The notes: generated by a model not told the origin, from the sequence alone. A stretch of DNA of 64,000 nucleotides from Streptomyces griseofuscus (GCF_014673495.1 NZ_CP051006.1:6386001-6450000), one strand, 5' to 3'; positions 27,218 through 35,851 are shown, counted from the first letter of the stretch. Made by a program: numbers and translations.

Positions 27218-28137
27218 GAGCGCAGCTCCTTGCCGGTCAGCTCCAAAAAGACGTCTTCCAGGGTGTGCCGTTCGACCGAGATGCGGTCCGGCATCACCCC
27301 GTGCTGGGCGCACCAGGAGGTCACGGTGGCCAGCAGCTGCGGATCGACCTGGCCGACGACGCGGTAGGCGCCCGGGGTCAGCTCGGCGGCCGTGCAGCCG
27401 TCCGGGAGCGCCTTGAGCAGCGAGCCGACGTCGAGTCCGGGGCGGCCGGAGAAGCGCAGGGTGTTCTCGGCGCCGCCCCTGCACAGCTCCTCGGGAGAGC
27501 CCTGGGCGATGACCTTGCCGCCGTCGATGATCGCGACGTCGTCGGAGAGTTCCTCGGCCTCGTCCATGTGGTGCGTGGTGAGGATCACCGAGACGCCGTC
27601 GGCGCGCAGGTCCCGCACCAGGTCCCAGGTGGCCCGGCGGGCCTGCGGGTCGAGGCCGGCGGTCGGCTCGTCCAGGAAGACCAGTTCCGGGCGGCCGACG
27701 ACGGCCATGGCCAGCGCGAGGCGCTGCTGCTGGCCGCCGGAGAGCCGGCGGTAGGAGGTACGGCCGCAGCCGGCGAGGCCGAGCCGTTCGATCAGGGCGT
27801 CCACGTCCAGCGGGTGGGCGTGCAGCCTGGCGACATGGCGCAGCATCTCGTCCGCGCGGGCGCCGGAGTACACGCCGCCGGACTGGAGCATCACACCGAT
27901 CCGGGGCCGCAGCTCGGCCGACTGCCGCACGGGGTCGAGGCCCAGGACGCGCACCGTGCCGGAATCCGGCTTCCGGTACCCCTCGCAGGTCTCGACCGTC
28001 GTCGTCTTGCCGGCGCCGTTGGGTCCGAGTACGGCGGTCACGCCCGCCCCGGCCTCCAGGTCGAGGCCGTTGACCGCGGTCTTCGCGCCGTACCGCTTCA
28101 CCAGGGCCTGGACCTGGACGACAGGCTCACTTCGCAT
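27214..28137 (-). CDS. ABC exporter ATP-binding protein
   Basis: The energising subunit for the adjacent permease, 307 aa. Walker A is GPNGAGKTT, the signature is LSGGQQQRLALAMA, Walker B is LVFLDEPTAGLDP, and the switch His lies in TTHHMDEAEELSD, all of the DrrA/CcmA-like exporter family. A C-terminal regulatory domain of about 80 residues (LRFSGRPGLDV ... VERHTLEDVFLELTG) is also typical. The ATG at 28137 begins MRSEPVVQV; an upstream in-frame start would add 19 residues without a ribosome site. It follows the AAC(3) gene by 31 bases on the same strand. Confidence 0.9.
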   Translation of the reverse strand: MRSEPVVQVQALVKRYGAKTAVNGLDLEAGAGVTAVLGPNGAGKTTTVETCEGYRKPDSGTVRVLGLDPVRQSAELRPRIGVMLQSGGVYSGARADEMLRHVARLHAHPLDVDALIERLGLAGCGRTSYRRLSGGQQQRLALAMAVVGRPELVFLDEPTAGLDPQARRATWDLVRDLRADGVSVILTTHHMDEAEELSDDVAIIDGGKVIAQGSPEELCRGGAENTLRFSGRPGLDVGSLLKALPDGCTAAELTPGAYRVVGQVDPQLLATVTSWCAQHGVMPDRISVERHTLEDVFLELTGKELRS

Positions 28138-28168
28138 GGGACCTGAGTCTAGGGAGAGCGCTCGCCGA

Positions 28169-28984
28169 TCAGTCGCGGGGGTGCGGGAACCCACGCGTGA
28201 CGGGCCTGCGCGCCCTGAGCCACGCCTCGGCGTAGGCCACGGCGTCCGGCACCGGGAACAGCCGGGCGTCGGCCGCGGCCACCGCGCCCCGCAGGACGGG
28301 GCGCTCCCGCTCGAAGTCGCGGCCCAGCTCCTCGAAGGGCTCGGAGCTGATCGACACCTCGGTCACCGTCTCCCAGCCGCCGCCGGGCGCGGGCCGGCCG
28401 ACCCGCACGAACGGGCCGGGTACGCGGTATTCGGCCAGGTGGAAGGCGGTGCAGGTGTGGTAGCCGGTGCCGAGCAGCAGGACCCGGGCGCCCAGTTCCT
28501 CCAGGCGGGCCAGGGGGCTTCGCTCGCCGAGCCGGCAGTCGGGGGCGTGGCCGCCGGTGATCTCCCGCGCGCGGGGGCCGAGGGCCGCGAAGGAGGTCTG
28601 CGGATGGGCGCTGCGCAGGGCGCCCGGCCAGGTGCGCACCGTCTCCGGGATCACGCCGACGCCGCGGGTGGGGGTGATCAGGGGGTCGTACGGCGGCATG
28701 GTGGCCCGGATCCGGTCCCACCATTCCGCGGGCACCGGCGGGTTCCCCCACTCGGCGGGGTCGGAGAGGTCGGAGGACTGGGCCGGGACGACCAGGGTGC
28801 CGTGCGGACCGAGGGTGTCGAGAAGTGCCTGGACGACCGCCACGGCTCCGCCGTTCACCCACCCGAGGGAACTTAGGGACGAATGTACGAGGAGTGTCTC
28901 GCCGCTTTCGACACCGAGCCGCCGCAGTCCGGCGGCGATGTCGTCCCGGGTGACAAGAGGCCCGGTCGGAGGGGGTGTGGCCAT
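28169..28984 (-). CDS. Aminoglycoside N(3)-acetyltransferase family protein
   Basis: A 271-aa protein of the AAC(3) (antibiotic N-acetyltransferase) family, which acetylates the 3-amino group of aminoglycosides with acetyl-CoA. Diagnostic stretches are LLVHSSLSSLGWVNGG near residue 31, GTLVVPAQSSD, PYDPLITPTRGVGVIPETVR near 105, and the catalytic His region RSAHPQTSFAALG near 125; LLLGTGYHTCTAFHLAEYR is also family-like. Its true substrate in a core location may not be a drug. It is divergent from sufR and may be co-transcribed with the ABC exporter downstream. Confidence 0.86.
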   Translation of the reverse strand: MATPPPTGPLVTRDDIAAGLRRLGVESGETLLVHSSLSSLGWVNGGAVAVVQALLDTLGPHGTLVVPAQSSDLSDPAEWGNPPVPAEWWDRIRATMPPYDPLITPTRGVGVIPETVRTWPGALRSAHPQTSFAALGPRAREITGGHAPDCRLGERSPLARLEELGARVLLLGTGYHTCTAFHLAEYRVPGPFVRVGRPAPGGGWETVTEVSISSEPFEELGRDFERERPVLRGAVAAADARLFPVPDAVAYAEAWLRARRPVTRGFPHPRD

Positions 28985-29081
28985 GGCCGGGGAGTCTTCC
29001 GGACGGGCGCGCGGGACGCCACCGGATTCCGCGCCGACCGGGCTCAGGATGATCGATCAGAGATCATTTTCGCAGGTCACA

Positions 29082-29095
29082 TTAGGTATACCTAA
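29082..29095. promoter_or_regulatory. 14-bp perfect palindrome between aac(3)-like gene and sufR
   Basis: TTAGGTATACCTAA is its own reverse complement. The outer halves TTAGGT/ACCTAA match the ends of the DtxR-family iron box (DmdR1 in Streptomyces), but the usual 19-base site has five more central bases. It lies in the divergent region next to an iron-sulfur operon, so iron control is plausible; this is inference. Confidence 0.5.
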
Positions 29096-29153
29096 GTGAT
29101 GCAGGGCACCGTCGATGATCCCGACGGCGCTTGTCAGGCCCGGATGAATTACG

Positions 29154-29167
29154 CAACAATGGCGTTG
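29154..29167. promoter_or_regulatory. SufR operator CAAC-N6-GTTG at the sufR start
   Basis: CAAC (29154-29157), six bases, GTTG (29164-29167) form the dyad reported, as I recall, for SufR binding in Streptomyces avermitilis. The last G is the first base of the sufR GTG. TTGTCA at 29131-29136 is a good -35, and AACAAT at 29155-29160 (18-base spacer) the matching -10, so the operator covers the -10 and the expected start of a leaderless mRNA. Confidence 0.75.
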
Positions 29168-29901
29168 TGAAAAACGTCGACGAGGCTCGGGAGGCCCTCA
29201 CAGGGGCCCCGCAGGAGGAGCTCGCGACCGGTGAGCGCTCCACGCGCAACCGTGTCGTGCGATCCATCCTGGACCACGGGCCCTCGACCGTCGCCGAACT
29301 CGCGGGCCGGCTGGGACTGACCCAGGCGGCCGTCCGGCGCCATCTGGACGCGCTGGCCGCGGACGACGTCGTGGAGGCCCGCGAACAGCGGGTGTACGGC
29401 ACGCGCACACGCGGCCGTCCCGCCAAGGTCTTCGCGCTCACCGACTGCGGCCGCGACGCCTTCGACCAGTCGTACGACAAGCTGGCCGCGGACGCGCTGC
29501 GCTGGATCGCCGAGCACGAGGGCGGGCCCGGCGCGGTCTCCGCCTTCGCCCGTGCCCGGATCGCCTCCCAGGCGAAGGCGTACCGCCGGGCGATCGAGAG
29601 CGTGAGCCCCGACAAGCGCGCGGAAGCGCTGGCCAAGGCCTTGAGCGCGGACGGGTACGCTGCTACGGCGCGCAGCGCACCGGTCGGCGAGCAGCTCTGC
29701 CAGCACCACTGCCCGGTCGCCCATGTCGCGGAGCAGTACCCGCAGCTGTGCGAGGCGGAGACGGAGATCTTCGCCGAGCTGCTGGGTACCCACGTCCAGC
29801 GACTGGCGACCATCGCGCACGGCGACGGCGTCTGCACGACGTTCATTCCCAAGATTTCCACTGACGCACCTGCAAGCACGGCCGGGAGGAACCCCGCATG
29901 A
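29167..29901 (+). CDS. sufR: SufR iron-sulfur sensing repressor of the suf operon
   Basis: SufR represses suf transcription while it holds an Fe-S cluster. The 244-aa protein has an N-terminal winged helix of DeoR/MarR type (TVAELAGRLGLTQAAVRRHL at 41-60, then a wing RVYGTRTRGRPAKVF) and a C-terminal Cys cluster, Cys178, Cys182, Cys195 and Cys223, fit to bind a [4Fe-4S] cluster. The GTG at 29167 was chosen because the operator and promoter leave no room for a leader; a TTG at 29131 would put the -35 inside the gene. The stop overlaps the sufB ATG (ATGA), so sufR is the first gene of its own operon. Confidence 0.92.
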   Translation: MKNVDEAREALTGAPQEELATGERSTRNRVVRSILDHGPSTVAELAGRLGLTQAAVRRHLDALAADDVVEAREQRVYGTRTRGRPAKVFALTDCGRDAFDQSYDKLAADALRWIAEHEGGPGAVSAFARARIASQAKAYRRAIESVSPDKRAEALAKALSADGYAATARSAPVGEQLCQHHCPVAHVAEQYPQLCEAETEIFAELLGTHVQRLATIAHGDGVCTTFIPKISTDAPASTAGRNPA

Positions 29902-31319
29902 CTCTCCCCACGGAGACTGCCCACCCTGAGCTGGAGGGCCTGGGCAAGTACGAATACGGCTGGGCCGACTCCGACGTGGCCGGTGCCTCCGCCCGGCGCG
30001 GTCTGAACGACGACGTCGTCCGCGACATCTCCGGCAAGAAGTCGGAGCCGGAGTGGATGACCAAGCTGCGCCTCAAGGGCCTCCGGCTCTTCGAGAAGAA
30101 GCCCATGCCGAACTGGGGCTCCGACCTCTCGGGCATCGACTTCGACAACATCAAGTACTTCGTGCGCTCCACGGAGAAGCAGGCGGAGTCCTGGGAGGAC
30201 CTGCCCGAGGACATCAAGAACACCTACGACAAGCTGGGCATCCCCGAGGCCGAGAAGCAGCGCCTGGTCGCCGGTGTGGCCGCCCAGTACGAGTCGGAGG
30301 TCGTCTACCACCAGATCCGCGAGGACCTGGAGGAGCAGGGTGTCATCTTCCTGGACACCGACACCGCTCTCAAGGAGCACCCGGAGCTCTTCAAGGAGTA
30401 CTTCGGCACCGTGATCCCGGCCGGCGACAACAAGTTCGCCGCGCTGAACACGGCCGTGTGGTCCGGCGGCTCCTTCATCTACGTGCCGAAGGGCGTGCAC
30501 GTGGAGATCCCGCTCCAGGCCTACTTCCGTATCAACACGGAGAACATGGGCCAGTTCGAGCGGACCCTGATCATCGTCGACGAGGGTGCCTACGTGCACT
30601 ACGTCGAGGGCTGCACCGCGCCGATCTACAAGTCGGACTCGCTGCACAGCGCCGTGGTCGAGATCATCGTCAAGAAGAACGCCCGCTGTCGCTACACGAC
30701 CATCCAGAACTGGTCGAACAACGTCTACAACCTGGTCACCAAGCGCGCCGTGGCGTACGAGGGCGCGACCATGGAGTGGATCGACGGCAACATCGGCTCC
30801 AAGGTGACGATGAAGTACCCGGCCGTCTACCTGATGGGCGAGCACGCCAAGGGCGAGACCCTGTCCATCGCCTTCGCGGGCGAGGGCCAGCACCAGGACG
30901 CCGGCTCCAAGATGGTCCACATGGCGCCGAACACGTCGTCCAACATCGTGTCGAAGTCCGTGGCGCGCGGCGGCGGCCGCACCTCGTACCGCGGTCTGGT
31001 CGAGATCGGCGAGGGCGCGCACGGCTCCAAGTCGAACGTGCTGTGCGACGCGCTGCTCGTCGACACCATCTCCCGCTCCGACACGTACCCGTACGTCGAC
31101 GTCCGCGAGGACGACGTGTCCATGGGTCATGAGGCGACCGTCTCCAAGGTCTCCGAGGACCAGCTCTTCTACCTGATGAGCCGCGGTCTGACCGAGTTCG
31201 AGGCGATGGCGATGATCGTGCGCGGCTTCGTCGAGCCGATCGCCAAGGAGCTGCCCATGGAGTACGCGCTCGAACTCAACCGGCTGATCGAGCTGCAGAT
31301 GGAAGGCGCGGTCGGCTGA
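29898..31319 (+). CDS. sufB: Fe-S cluster assembly protein SufB
   Basis: SufB is the scaffold core of the SufBCD complex on which Fe-S clusters are built. The 473-aa product has the family's right-handed beta-helix, with FIYVPKGVHVEIPLQAYF near 195, HYVEGCTAPIY near 235 (conserved Cys), and the C-terminal YLMSRGLTEFEAMAMIVRGF that pairs with SufC. The ATG overlaps the sufR stop. sufD follows after 57 bases. Confidence 0.97.
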   Translation: MTLPTETAHPELEGLGKYEYGWADSDVAGASARRGLNDDVVRDISGKKSEPEWMTKLRLKGLRLFEKKPMPNWGSDLSGIDFDNIKYFVRSTEKQAESWEDLPEDIKNTYDKLGIPEAEKQRLVAGVAAQYESEVVYHQIREDLEEQGVIFLDTDTALKEHPELFKEYFGTVIPAGDNKFAALNTAVWSGGSFIYVPKGVHVEIPLQAYFRINTENMGQFERTLIIVDEGAYVHYVEGCTAPIYKSDSLHSAVVEIIVKKNARCRYTTIQNWSNNVYNLVTKRAVAYEGATMEWIDGNIGSKVTMKYPAVYLMGEHAKGETLSIAFAGEGQHQDAGSKMVHMAPNTSSNIVSKSVARGGGRTSYRGLVEIGEGAHGSKSNVLCDALLVDTISRSDTYPYVDVREDDVSMGHEATVSKVSEDQLFYLMSRGLTEFEAMAMIVRGFVEPIAKELPMEYALELNRLIELQMEGAVG

Positions 31320-31376
31320 CCGCCCACCGCCCCACCATCACGCCACTGACCTGAGAAAGCGAGCAATACGACAGCC

Positions 31377-32561
31377 ATGGCTGAGGCCCAGAACATCCCG
31401 GTGGGCTCCACCACCGCCGGCCAGATCGCGGTGGCCGCGGAGTCGACCGTCGCCACGCGCATGAGCGTGCCCCCGTCCTTCGACGTGGCGGACTTCCCCG
31501 TCCCGCACGGCCGCGAGGAGGAGTGGCGGTTCACCCCGCTGGAGCGCCTGCGCGGGCTGCACGACGGCACCGCCGTCGCCACCGGCGACGGCGTGAAGGT
31601 CGACGTGCAGGCCCCCGAGGGCGTCGTCGTCGAGACCGTGGGCCGCGAGGACGCGCGCCTCGGCCGGGCCGGCACCCCCGTGGACCGGATCGCCGCCCAG
31701 GCGTACTCCGTCTTCGAGCAGGCCTCGGTCGTGACCGTCCCCAAGGAGACCGTGCTCACCGAGCCGGTCCGTATCGCCGTGCACGGCCAGGGCGGCACCG
31801 CCTTCGCCCACCAGGTGATCGAGCTGGGCGCCTTCGCCGAGGCCGTGGTCGTCATCGACCACACCGGCGACGCGGTGCTCGCGGCCAACGTGGAGTACGT
31901 GCTGGGCGACGGCGCCAAGCTGACCGTCGTCTCCGTCCAGGACTGGGACGACAAGGCCGTCCACACCGCCCAGCACAACGCGCTGATCGGCCGGGACGCG
32001 TCCTTCAAGTCGGTCGTCGTCACCTTCGGCGGCGATGTCGTACGGCTGCACCCGCGCGTCTCCTACGCGGGCACCGGCGGCGAGGCCGAGCTGCTCGGCC
32101 TGTACTTCACCGACGCCGGGCAGCACCAGGAGCACCGCCTCCTGGTCACCCACAACACCCCGCACTGCAAGTCGCACGTCGTCTACAAGGGCGCGCTCCA
32201 GGGTGACGGCGCACACGCGGTCTGGATCGGCGACGTGCTCATCGAGGCCAAGGCCGAGGGCACCGACACCTATGAGATGAACCGCAACCTGGTGCTCACC
32301 GACGGCGCCCGCGTCGACTCGGTGCCGAACCTGGAGATCGAGACCGGCGAGATCGTCGGCGCCGGCCACGCCTCCACCACCGGCCGTTTCGACGACGAGC
32401 AGCTGTTCTACCTGATGGCCCGCGGCATCGCCGAGCAGGACGCCCGCCGCCTGGTGGTCCGCGGCTTCTTCGCCGAACTCGTCCAGCAGATCGGCGTCGC
32501 CGACATCGAGGAGCGCCTGCTCACCAGGATCGAGCAGGAGCTGGAGGCCTCGGTCGCATGA
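31377..32561 (+). CDS. sufD: Fe-S cluster assembly protein SufD
   Basis: SufD pairs with SufB in the SufBC2D scaffold and is needed for iron entry. The 394-aa protein shows the N-terminal REEEWRFTPLERL motif near residue 43, a beta-helix core, HCKSHVVYKGALQGDGAHAVW-type strands (written here in part as VYKGALQGDGAHAVW), and the C-terminal FYLMARGIAEQDARRLVVRGF that contacts SufC. It follows sufB by 57 bases; its stop overlaps the ferredoxin ATG (ATGA). Confidence 0.96.
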   Translation: MAEAQNIPVGSTTAGQIAVAAESTVATRMSVPPSFDVADFPVPHGREEEWRFTPLERLRGLHDGTAVATGDGVKVDVQAPEGVVVETVGREDARLGRAGTPVDRIAAQAYSVFEQASVVTVPKETVLTEPVRIAVHGQGGTAFAHQVIELGAFAEAVVVIDHTGDAVLAANVEYVLGDGAKLTVVSVQDWDDKAVHTAQHNALIGRDASFKSVVVTFGGDVVRLHPRVSYAGTGGEAELLGLYFTDAGQHQEHRLLVTHNTPHCKSHVVYKGALQGDGAHAVWIGDVLIEAKAEGTDTYEMNRNLVLTDGARVDSVPNLEIETGEIVGAGHASTTGRFDDEQLFYLMARGIAEQDARRLVVRGFFAELVQQIGVADIEERLLTRIEQELEASVA

Positions 32562-32875
32562 GTTTCGTACGCGCCTGTGGGCTGAGCGAGCTGGCGGAGG
32601 ACACCCCCAAGCGGGTGGAACTCGACGGCACGCCGGTCTCGGTCGTCCGCACCGAGGGGGAGGTGTTCGCGATCTACGACATCTGCTCCCACGCGAACGT
32701 CTCGCTCTCCGAGGGCGAGGTGGAGGACTGCCAGATCGAGTGCTGGCTGCACGGCTCCGCGTTCGACCTGCGCACCGGCAAGCCGTCCGGCCTCCCCGCG
32801 ACGCGCCCCGTACCCGTATACCCCGTAAAGATCGAAGGGGACGACGTGCTCGTCTCCCTCACCCAGGAGTCCTGA
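32558..32875 (+). CDS. Rieske-type ferredoxin of the suf operon
   Basis: A 105-aa soluble Rieske [2Fe-2S] protein of the dioxygenase-ferredoxin kind. Ligands are in CSHANVSL (Cys-x-His) and CWLHGSAFD (Cys-x2-His); the disulfide Cys pair of high-potential Rieske proteins is absent, so the centre should be low-potential. It is a standard member of actinobacterial suf operons between sufD and sufC, where it probably supplies electrons or acts as an early cluster acceptor; that role is inference. The start overlaps the sufD stop. Confidence 0.9.
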   Translation: MSFVRACGLSELAEDTPKRVELDGTPVSVVRTEGEVFAIYDICSHANVSLSEGEVEDCQIECWLHGSAFDLRTGKPSGLPATRPVPVYPVKIEGDDVLVSLTQES

Positions 32876-32882
32876 GGCATCC

Positions 32883-33647
32883 ATGGCAACGCTTGAAATC
32901 CGAGACCTGCACGTCACCGTCGAGGCCGACAACGCCACGAAGGAGATCCTCAAGGGCGTCGACCTGACCGTGAAGCAGGGCGAGACGCACGCCATCATGG
33001 GCCCCAACGGCTCCGGCAAGTCGACCCTCGCCTACTCGCTCGCGGGTCACCCGAAGTACACGATCACCGAGGGCACCGTGCTGCTCGACGGCGAGGACGT
33101 CCTGGAGATGTCCGTCGACGAGCGCGCCCGCGCCGGCCTGTTCCTGGCCATGCAGTACCCGGTCGAGGTCCCCGGCGTCTCGGTCTCCAACTTCCTGCGC
33201 ACCTCCGCCACCGCCGTGCGCGGCGAGGCCCCGAAGCTGCGCACCTGGGTGAAGGAGGTCAAGGAGGCCATGGAGCGTCTCCACATGGACCCCGCCTTCG
33301 CCGAGCGCAATGTCAACGAGGGCTTCTCCGGTGGTGAGAAGAAGCGCCACGAGATCCTTCAGCTCGAACTGCTCAAGCCGAAGATGGCGATCCTGGACGA
33401 GACCGACTCGGGCCTGGACGTCGACGCGCTGCGCATCGTCTCCGAGGGCGTCAACCGCGTCCGCGAGACGGGCGAGGTCGGCACCCTGCTGATCACGCAC
33501 TACACGCGCATCCTGCGCTACATCAAGCCCGACCACGTCCATGTGTTCGCCGGCGGCCGCATCGTCGAGTCCGGCGGCCCCGAGCTCGCGGACAAGCTGG
33601 AGAACGAGGGCTACGAGGCATATGTGAAGGGTGGCGCATCCGCGTGA
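32883..33647 (+). CDS. sufC: Fe-S cluster assembly ATPase SufC
   Basis: SufC is the ABC-type ATPase of SufBC2D. The 254-aa protein has Walker A GPNGSGKSTLAYSLAGHP, the signature FSGGEKKRHEILQ (the SufC form, with Lys/Arg after GGE), Walker B MAILDETDSGLDVDAL (Asp-Glu-Thr rather than Asp-Glu-Pro, as usual for SufC), and the switch His in ITHYTRIL. It starts 7 bases after the ferredoxin stop. Its stop overlaps the sufS GTG (GTGA). Confidence 0.97.
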   Translation: MATLEIRDLHVTVEADNATKEILKGVDLTVKQGETHAIMGPNGSGKSTLAYSLAGHPKYTITEGTVLLDGEDVLEMSVDERARAGLFLAMQYPVEVPGVSVSNFLRTSATAVRGEAPKLRTWVKEVKEAMERLHMDPAFAERNVNEGFSGGEKKRHEILQLELLKPKMAILDETDSGLDVDALRIVSEGVNRVRETGEVGTLLITHYTRILRYIKPDHVHVFAGGRIVESGGPELADKLENEGYEAYVKGGASA

Positions 33648-34900
33648 CACAGCTGTCGGGCCTCCTCGACACCGAGGCGATCCGCAAGGACTTCCCCGTC
33701 CTGGACCGTGTCGTCCATGACGGCAAGAAGCTCGTGTACCTGGACAACGCGGCGACCAGCCAGAAGCCGCGCCAGGTACTGGACGCCCTCAACGAGTACT
33801 ACGAGCGTTACAACGCCAACGTCCACCGCGGCGTGCACGTCCTCGCCGAGGAGGCCACGGCACTCTACGAGGGCGCGCGCGACAAGGTGGCGGAGTTCGT
33901 CAACGCGCCGAGCCGCGACGAGGTGATCTTCACCAAGAACGCCTCCGAGTCCCTCAACCTCGTGGCCAACATGCTCGGTTGGGCCGATGAGCCCTACCGG
34001 GTCGACCATGAGACCGAGATCGTCATCACGGAGATGGAGCACCACTCCAACATCGTGCCGTGGCAGCTGCTGGCGCAGCGCACCGGCGCGAAGCTGAAGT
34101 GGTTCGGCCTGACCGACGACGGCCGCCTGGACCTGTCGAACATCGACGAGGTCATCACCGAGAAGACGAAGATCGTCTCCTTCGTGCTGGTCTCCAACAT
34201 CCTCGGCACCGTCAACCCGGTCGAGGCGATAGTGCGCCGTGCCCAGGAGGTCGGCGCGCTGGTGTGCGTCGACGCCTCGCAGGCCGCGCCGCACATGCCG
34301 CTGGACGTGCAGGCCCTGCAAGCCGACTTCGTGGCCTTCACCGGCCACAAGATGTGCGGTCCGACCGGTATCGGTGTGCTGTGGGGCCGCCAGGAGCTGC
34401 TGGAGGACCTGCCGCCGTTCCTGGGCGGCGGCGAGATGATCGAGACCGTCTCGATGCACTCCTCCACGTATGCCCCGGCGCCGCACAAGTTCGAGGCGGG
34501 CACGCCCCCGATCGCGCAGGCGGTCGGCCTGGGCGCGGCGATCGACTATCTCCAGTCGATCGGCATGGAGAAGATCCTCGCGCATGAGCACGCGCTCACC
34601 CAGTACGCGGTGGAGCGCCTGGCCCAGGTCCCCGATCTGCGGATCATCGGCCCGACCACGGCCGAGGACCGGGGCGCCGCGATCTCCTTCACTCTGGGCG
34701 ACATCCACCCGCACGACGTGGGCCAGGTCCTGGACGAGCAGGGCATCGCGGTCCGCGTCGGCCACCACTGTGCCCGTCCGGTCTGCCTGCGCTACGGAAT
34801 TCCCGCGACCACGCGAGCGTCGTTCTATCTGTACTCCACGCCGGCCGAGATCGACGCTCTGGTCGACGGCCTGGAGCACGTACGGAACTTCTTCGGCTGA
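33644..34900 (+). CDS. sufS: Cysteine desulfurase SufS
   Basis: SufS removes sulfur from cysteine as an enzyme persulfide, using pyridoxal phosphate. The 418-aa group II desulfurase has VYLDNAATSQKPRQVLDAL near the start, the PLP Lys in AFTGHKMCGPTGIGVLWG, EMEHHSNIVPW (PLP-stacking His) and the catalytic Cys in VRVGHHCARPVC near residue 370. GTG 33644 overlaps the sufC stop. It is followed after 5 bases by its sulfur acceptor sufU. Confidence 0.97.
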   Translation: MTQLSGLLDTEAIRKDFPVLDRVVHDGKKLVYLDNAATSQKPRQVLDALNEYYERYNANVHRGVHVLAEEATALYEGARDKVAEFVNAPSRDEVIFTKNASESLNLVANMLGWADEPYRVDHETEIVITEMEHHSNIVPWQLLAQRTGAKLKWFGLTDDGRLDLSNIDEVITEKTKIVSFVLVSNILGTVNPVEAIVRRAQEVGALVCVDASQAAPHMPLDVQALQADFVAFTGHKMCGPTGIGVLWGRQELLEDLPPFLGGGEMIETVSMHSSTYAPAPHKFEAGTPPIAQAVGLGAAIDYLQSIGMEKILAHEHALTQYAVERLAQVPDLRIIGPTTAEDRGAAISFTLGDIHPHDVGQVLDEQGIAVRVGHHCARPVCLRYGIPATTRASFYLYSTPAEIDALVDGLEHVRNFFG

Positions 34901-34905
34901 GAGGC

Positions 34906-35385
34906 GTGTCGAAAACCGTGAAGCTGGACTCCATGTACCAGGAAGTCATCCTGGACCACTACAAGAACCCGCACGGGCGTGGTCTTCGGGATGGCGACGC
35001 CGAGGTGCACCATGTGAACCCGACGTGCGGCGACGAGATCACCCTCCGTGTGAAGTACGACGGCACGAAGATCGCGGATGTCTCGTACGAGGGCCAGGGC
35101 TGCTCCATCAGCCAGGCCTCGGCCTCCGTGCTGAACGAACTCCTCGTCGGCAAGGACCTGCCCGACGCGCAGAAGATCCAGGAGACCTTCCTGGAGCTGA
35201 TGCAGTCCAAGGGCAAGATCGAGCCGGACGACGCGATGGAGGAGGTGCTGGAGGACGCGGTCGCGTTCGCCGGTGTCTCCAAGTACCCCGCGCGGGTCAA
35301 GTGCGCCCTCCTGAGCTGGATGGCGTGGAAGGACGCGACGGCCCAGGCGCTGGGTGGCGCCGAAGCCGAAAGGAAGACCGCATGA
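34906..35385 (+). CDS. sufU: SufU-type sulfur transfer protein
   Basis: SufU is a zinc protein that accepts sulfur from SufS in Gram-positives. The 159-aa product has the three conserved Cys: Cys41 in NPTCGDE, Cys66 in GQGCSISQAS, and Cys133 in VKCALLSW, and carries the insertion between the second and third that separates SufU from IscU. The GTG start at 34906 lies 5 bases after sufS behind GAGAGG. The stop overlaps the next gene (ATGA). Confidence 0.96.
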   Translation: MSKTVKLDSMYQEVILDHYKNPHGRGLRDGDAEVHHVNPTCGDEITLRVKYDGTKIADVSYEGQGCSISQASASVLNELLVGKDLPDAQKIQETFLELMQSKGKIEPDDAMEEVLEDAVAFAGVSKYPARVKCALLSWMAWKDATAQALGGAEAERKTA

Positions 35386-35714
35386 GCGACACCGTCGAGA
35401 TGAAGCCGGCCTCGGAGGAGGAACTCCGCGAGGCCCTGATGGACGTGGTCGACCCCGAGCTGGGCATCGACGTCGTCAACCTCGGCCTGATCTACGGCAT
35501 CCACGTGGACGACTCCAATGTGGCCACCGTGGACATGACCCTGACCTCCGCGGCCTGCCCGCTGACGGACGTCATCGAGGACCAGGCCAAGTCCGCCACG
35601 GACGGCATCGTCAACGAGCTCCGGATCAACTGGGTCTGGATGCCGCCGTGGGGCCCGGACAAGATCACGGACGAGGGCCGCGAGCAGCTGCGCGCGCTGG
35701 GCTTCAACGTCTGA
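35382..35714 (+). CDS. SufT/PaaD-like metal-sulfur cluster assembly factor
   Basis: A 110-aa protein of the MIP18/DUF59 family, which helps maturation of Fe-S proteins. It has DVVDPELGIDVVNLGLIY and the single conserved Cys in TSAACPLTDVIEDQ. As last gene of the suf operon, overlapping sufU by ATGA, it is best seen as SufT. A PaaD role in phenylacetate oxidation is unlikely as no paa genes are near. Three 11-base tandem repeats begin at its stop codon, and a terminator follows. Confidence 0.9.
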   Translation: MSDTVEMKPASEEELREALMDVVDPELGIDVVNLGLIYGIHVDDSNVATVDMTLTSAACPLTDVIEDQAKSATDGIVNELRINWVWMPPWGPDKITDEGREQLRALGFNV

Positions 35715-35742
35715 GGACGGTCTGAGGACGGCCTGAGGGCGT
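35710..35742 (+). repeat. Three tandem 11-bp repeats at the suf operon end
   Basis: TCTGAGGACGG is repeated exactly once and then as CCTGAGGGCGT. The first copy includes the stop codon of the last suf gene. It is probably replication slippage; no function is evident. Confidence 0.6.
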
Positions 35743-35762
35743 CCGACACAGGGCCTGTGCGA

Positions 35763-35793
35763 GGGGCCGCGGCAGGAACGCCGTGGCCCCTTT
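35763..35793 (+). terminator. Terminator of the suf operon
   Basis: GGGGCCGCGGC (35763-35773) pairs with GCCGTGGCCCC (35780-35790) with one G-U pair and a 6-base loop, followed by TTT. It lies 48 bases after the last suf stop. Confidence 0.85.
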
Positions 35794-35851
35794 CGCATGC
35801 CCGTCGCCCGCCCCGGCGCCCACTGTTCGCCGACCTGTCGCACAGTCGTTG

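Noticed and set aside
29131..29166. TTG at 29131 as the sufR start
   Set aside because: It would place the -35 and operator inside the gene and adds residues not needed for the winged helix; GTG 29167 fits the promoter.
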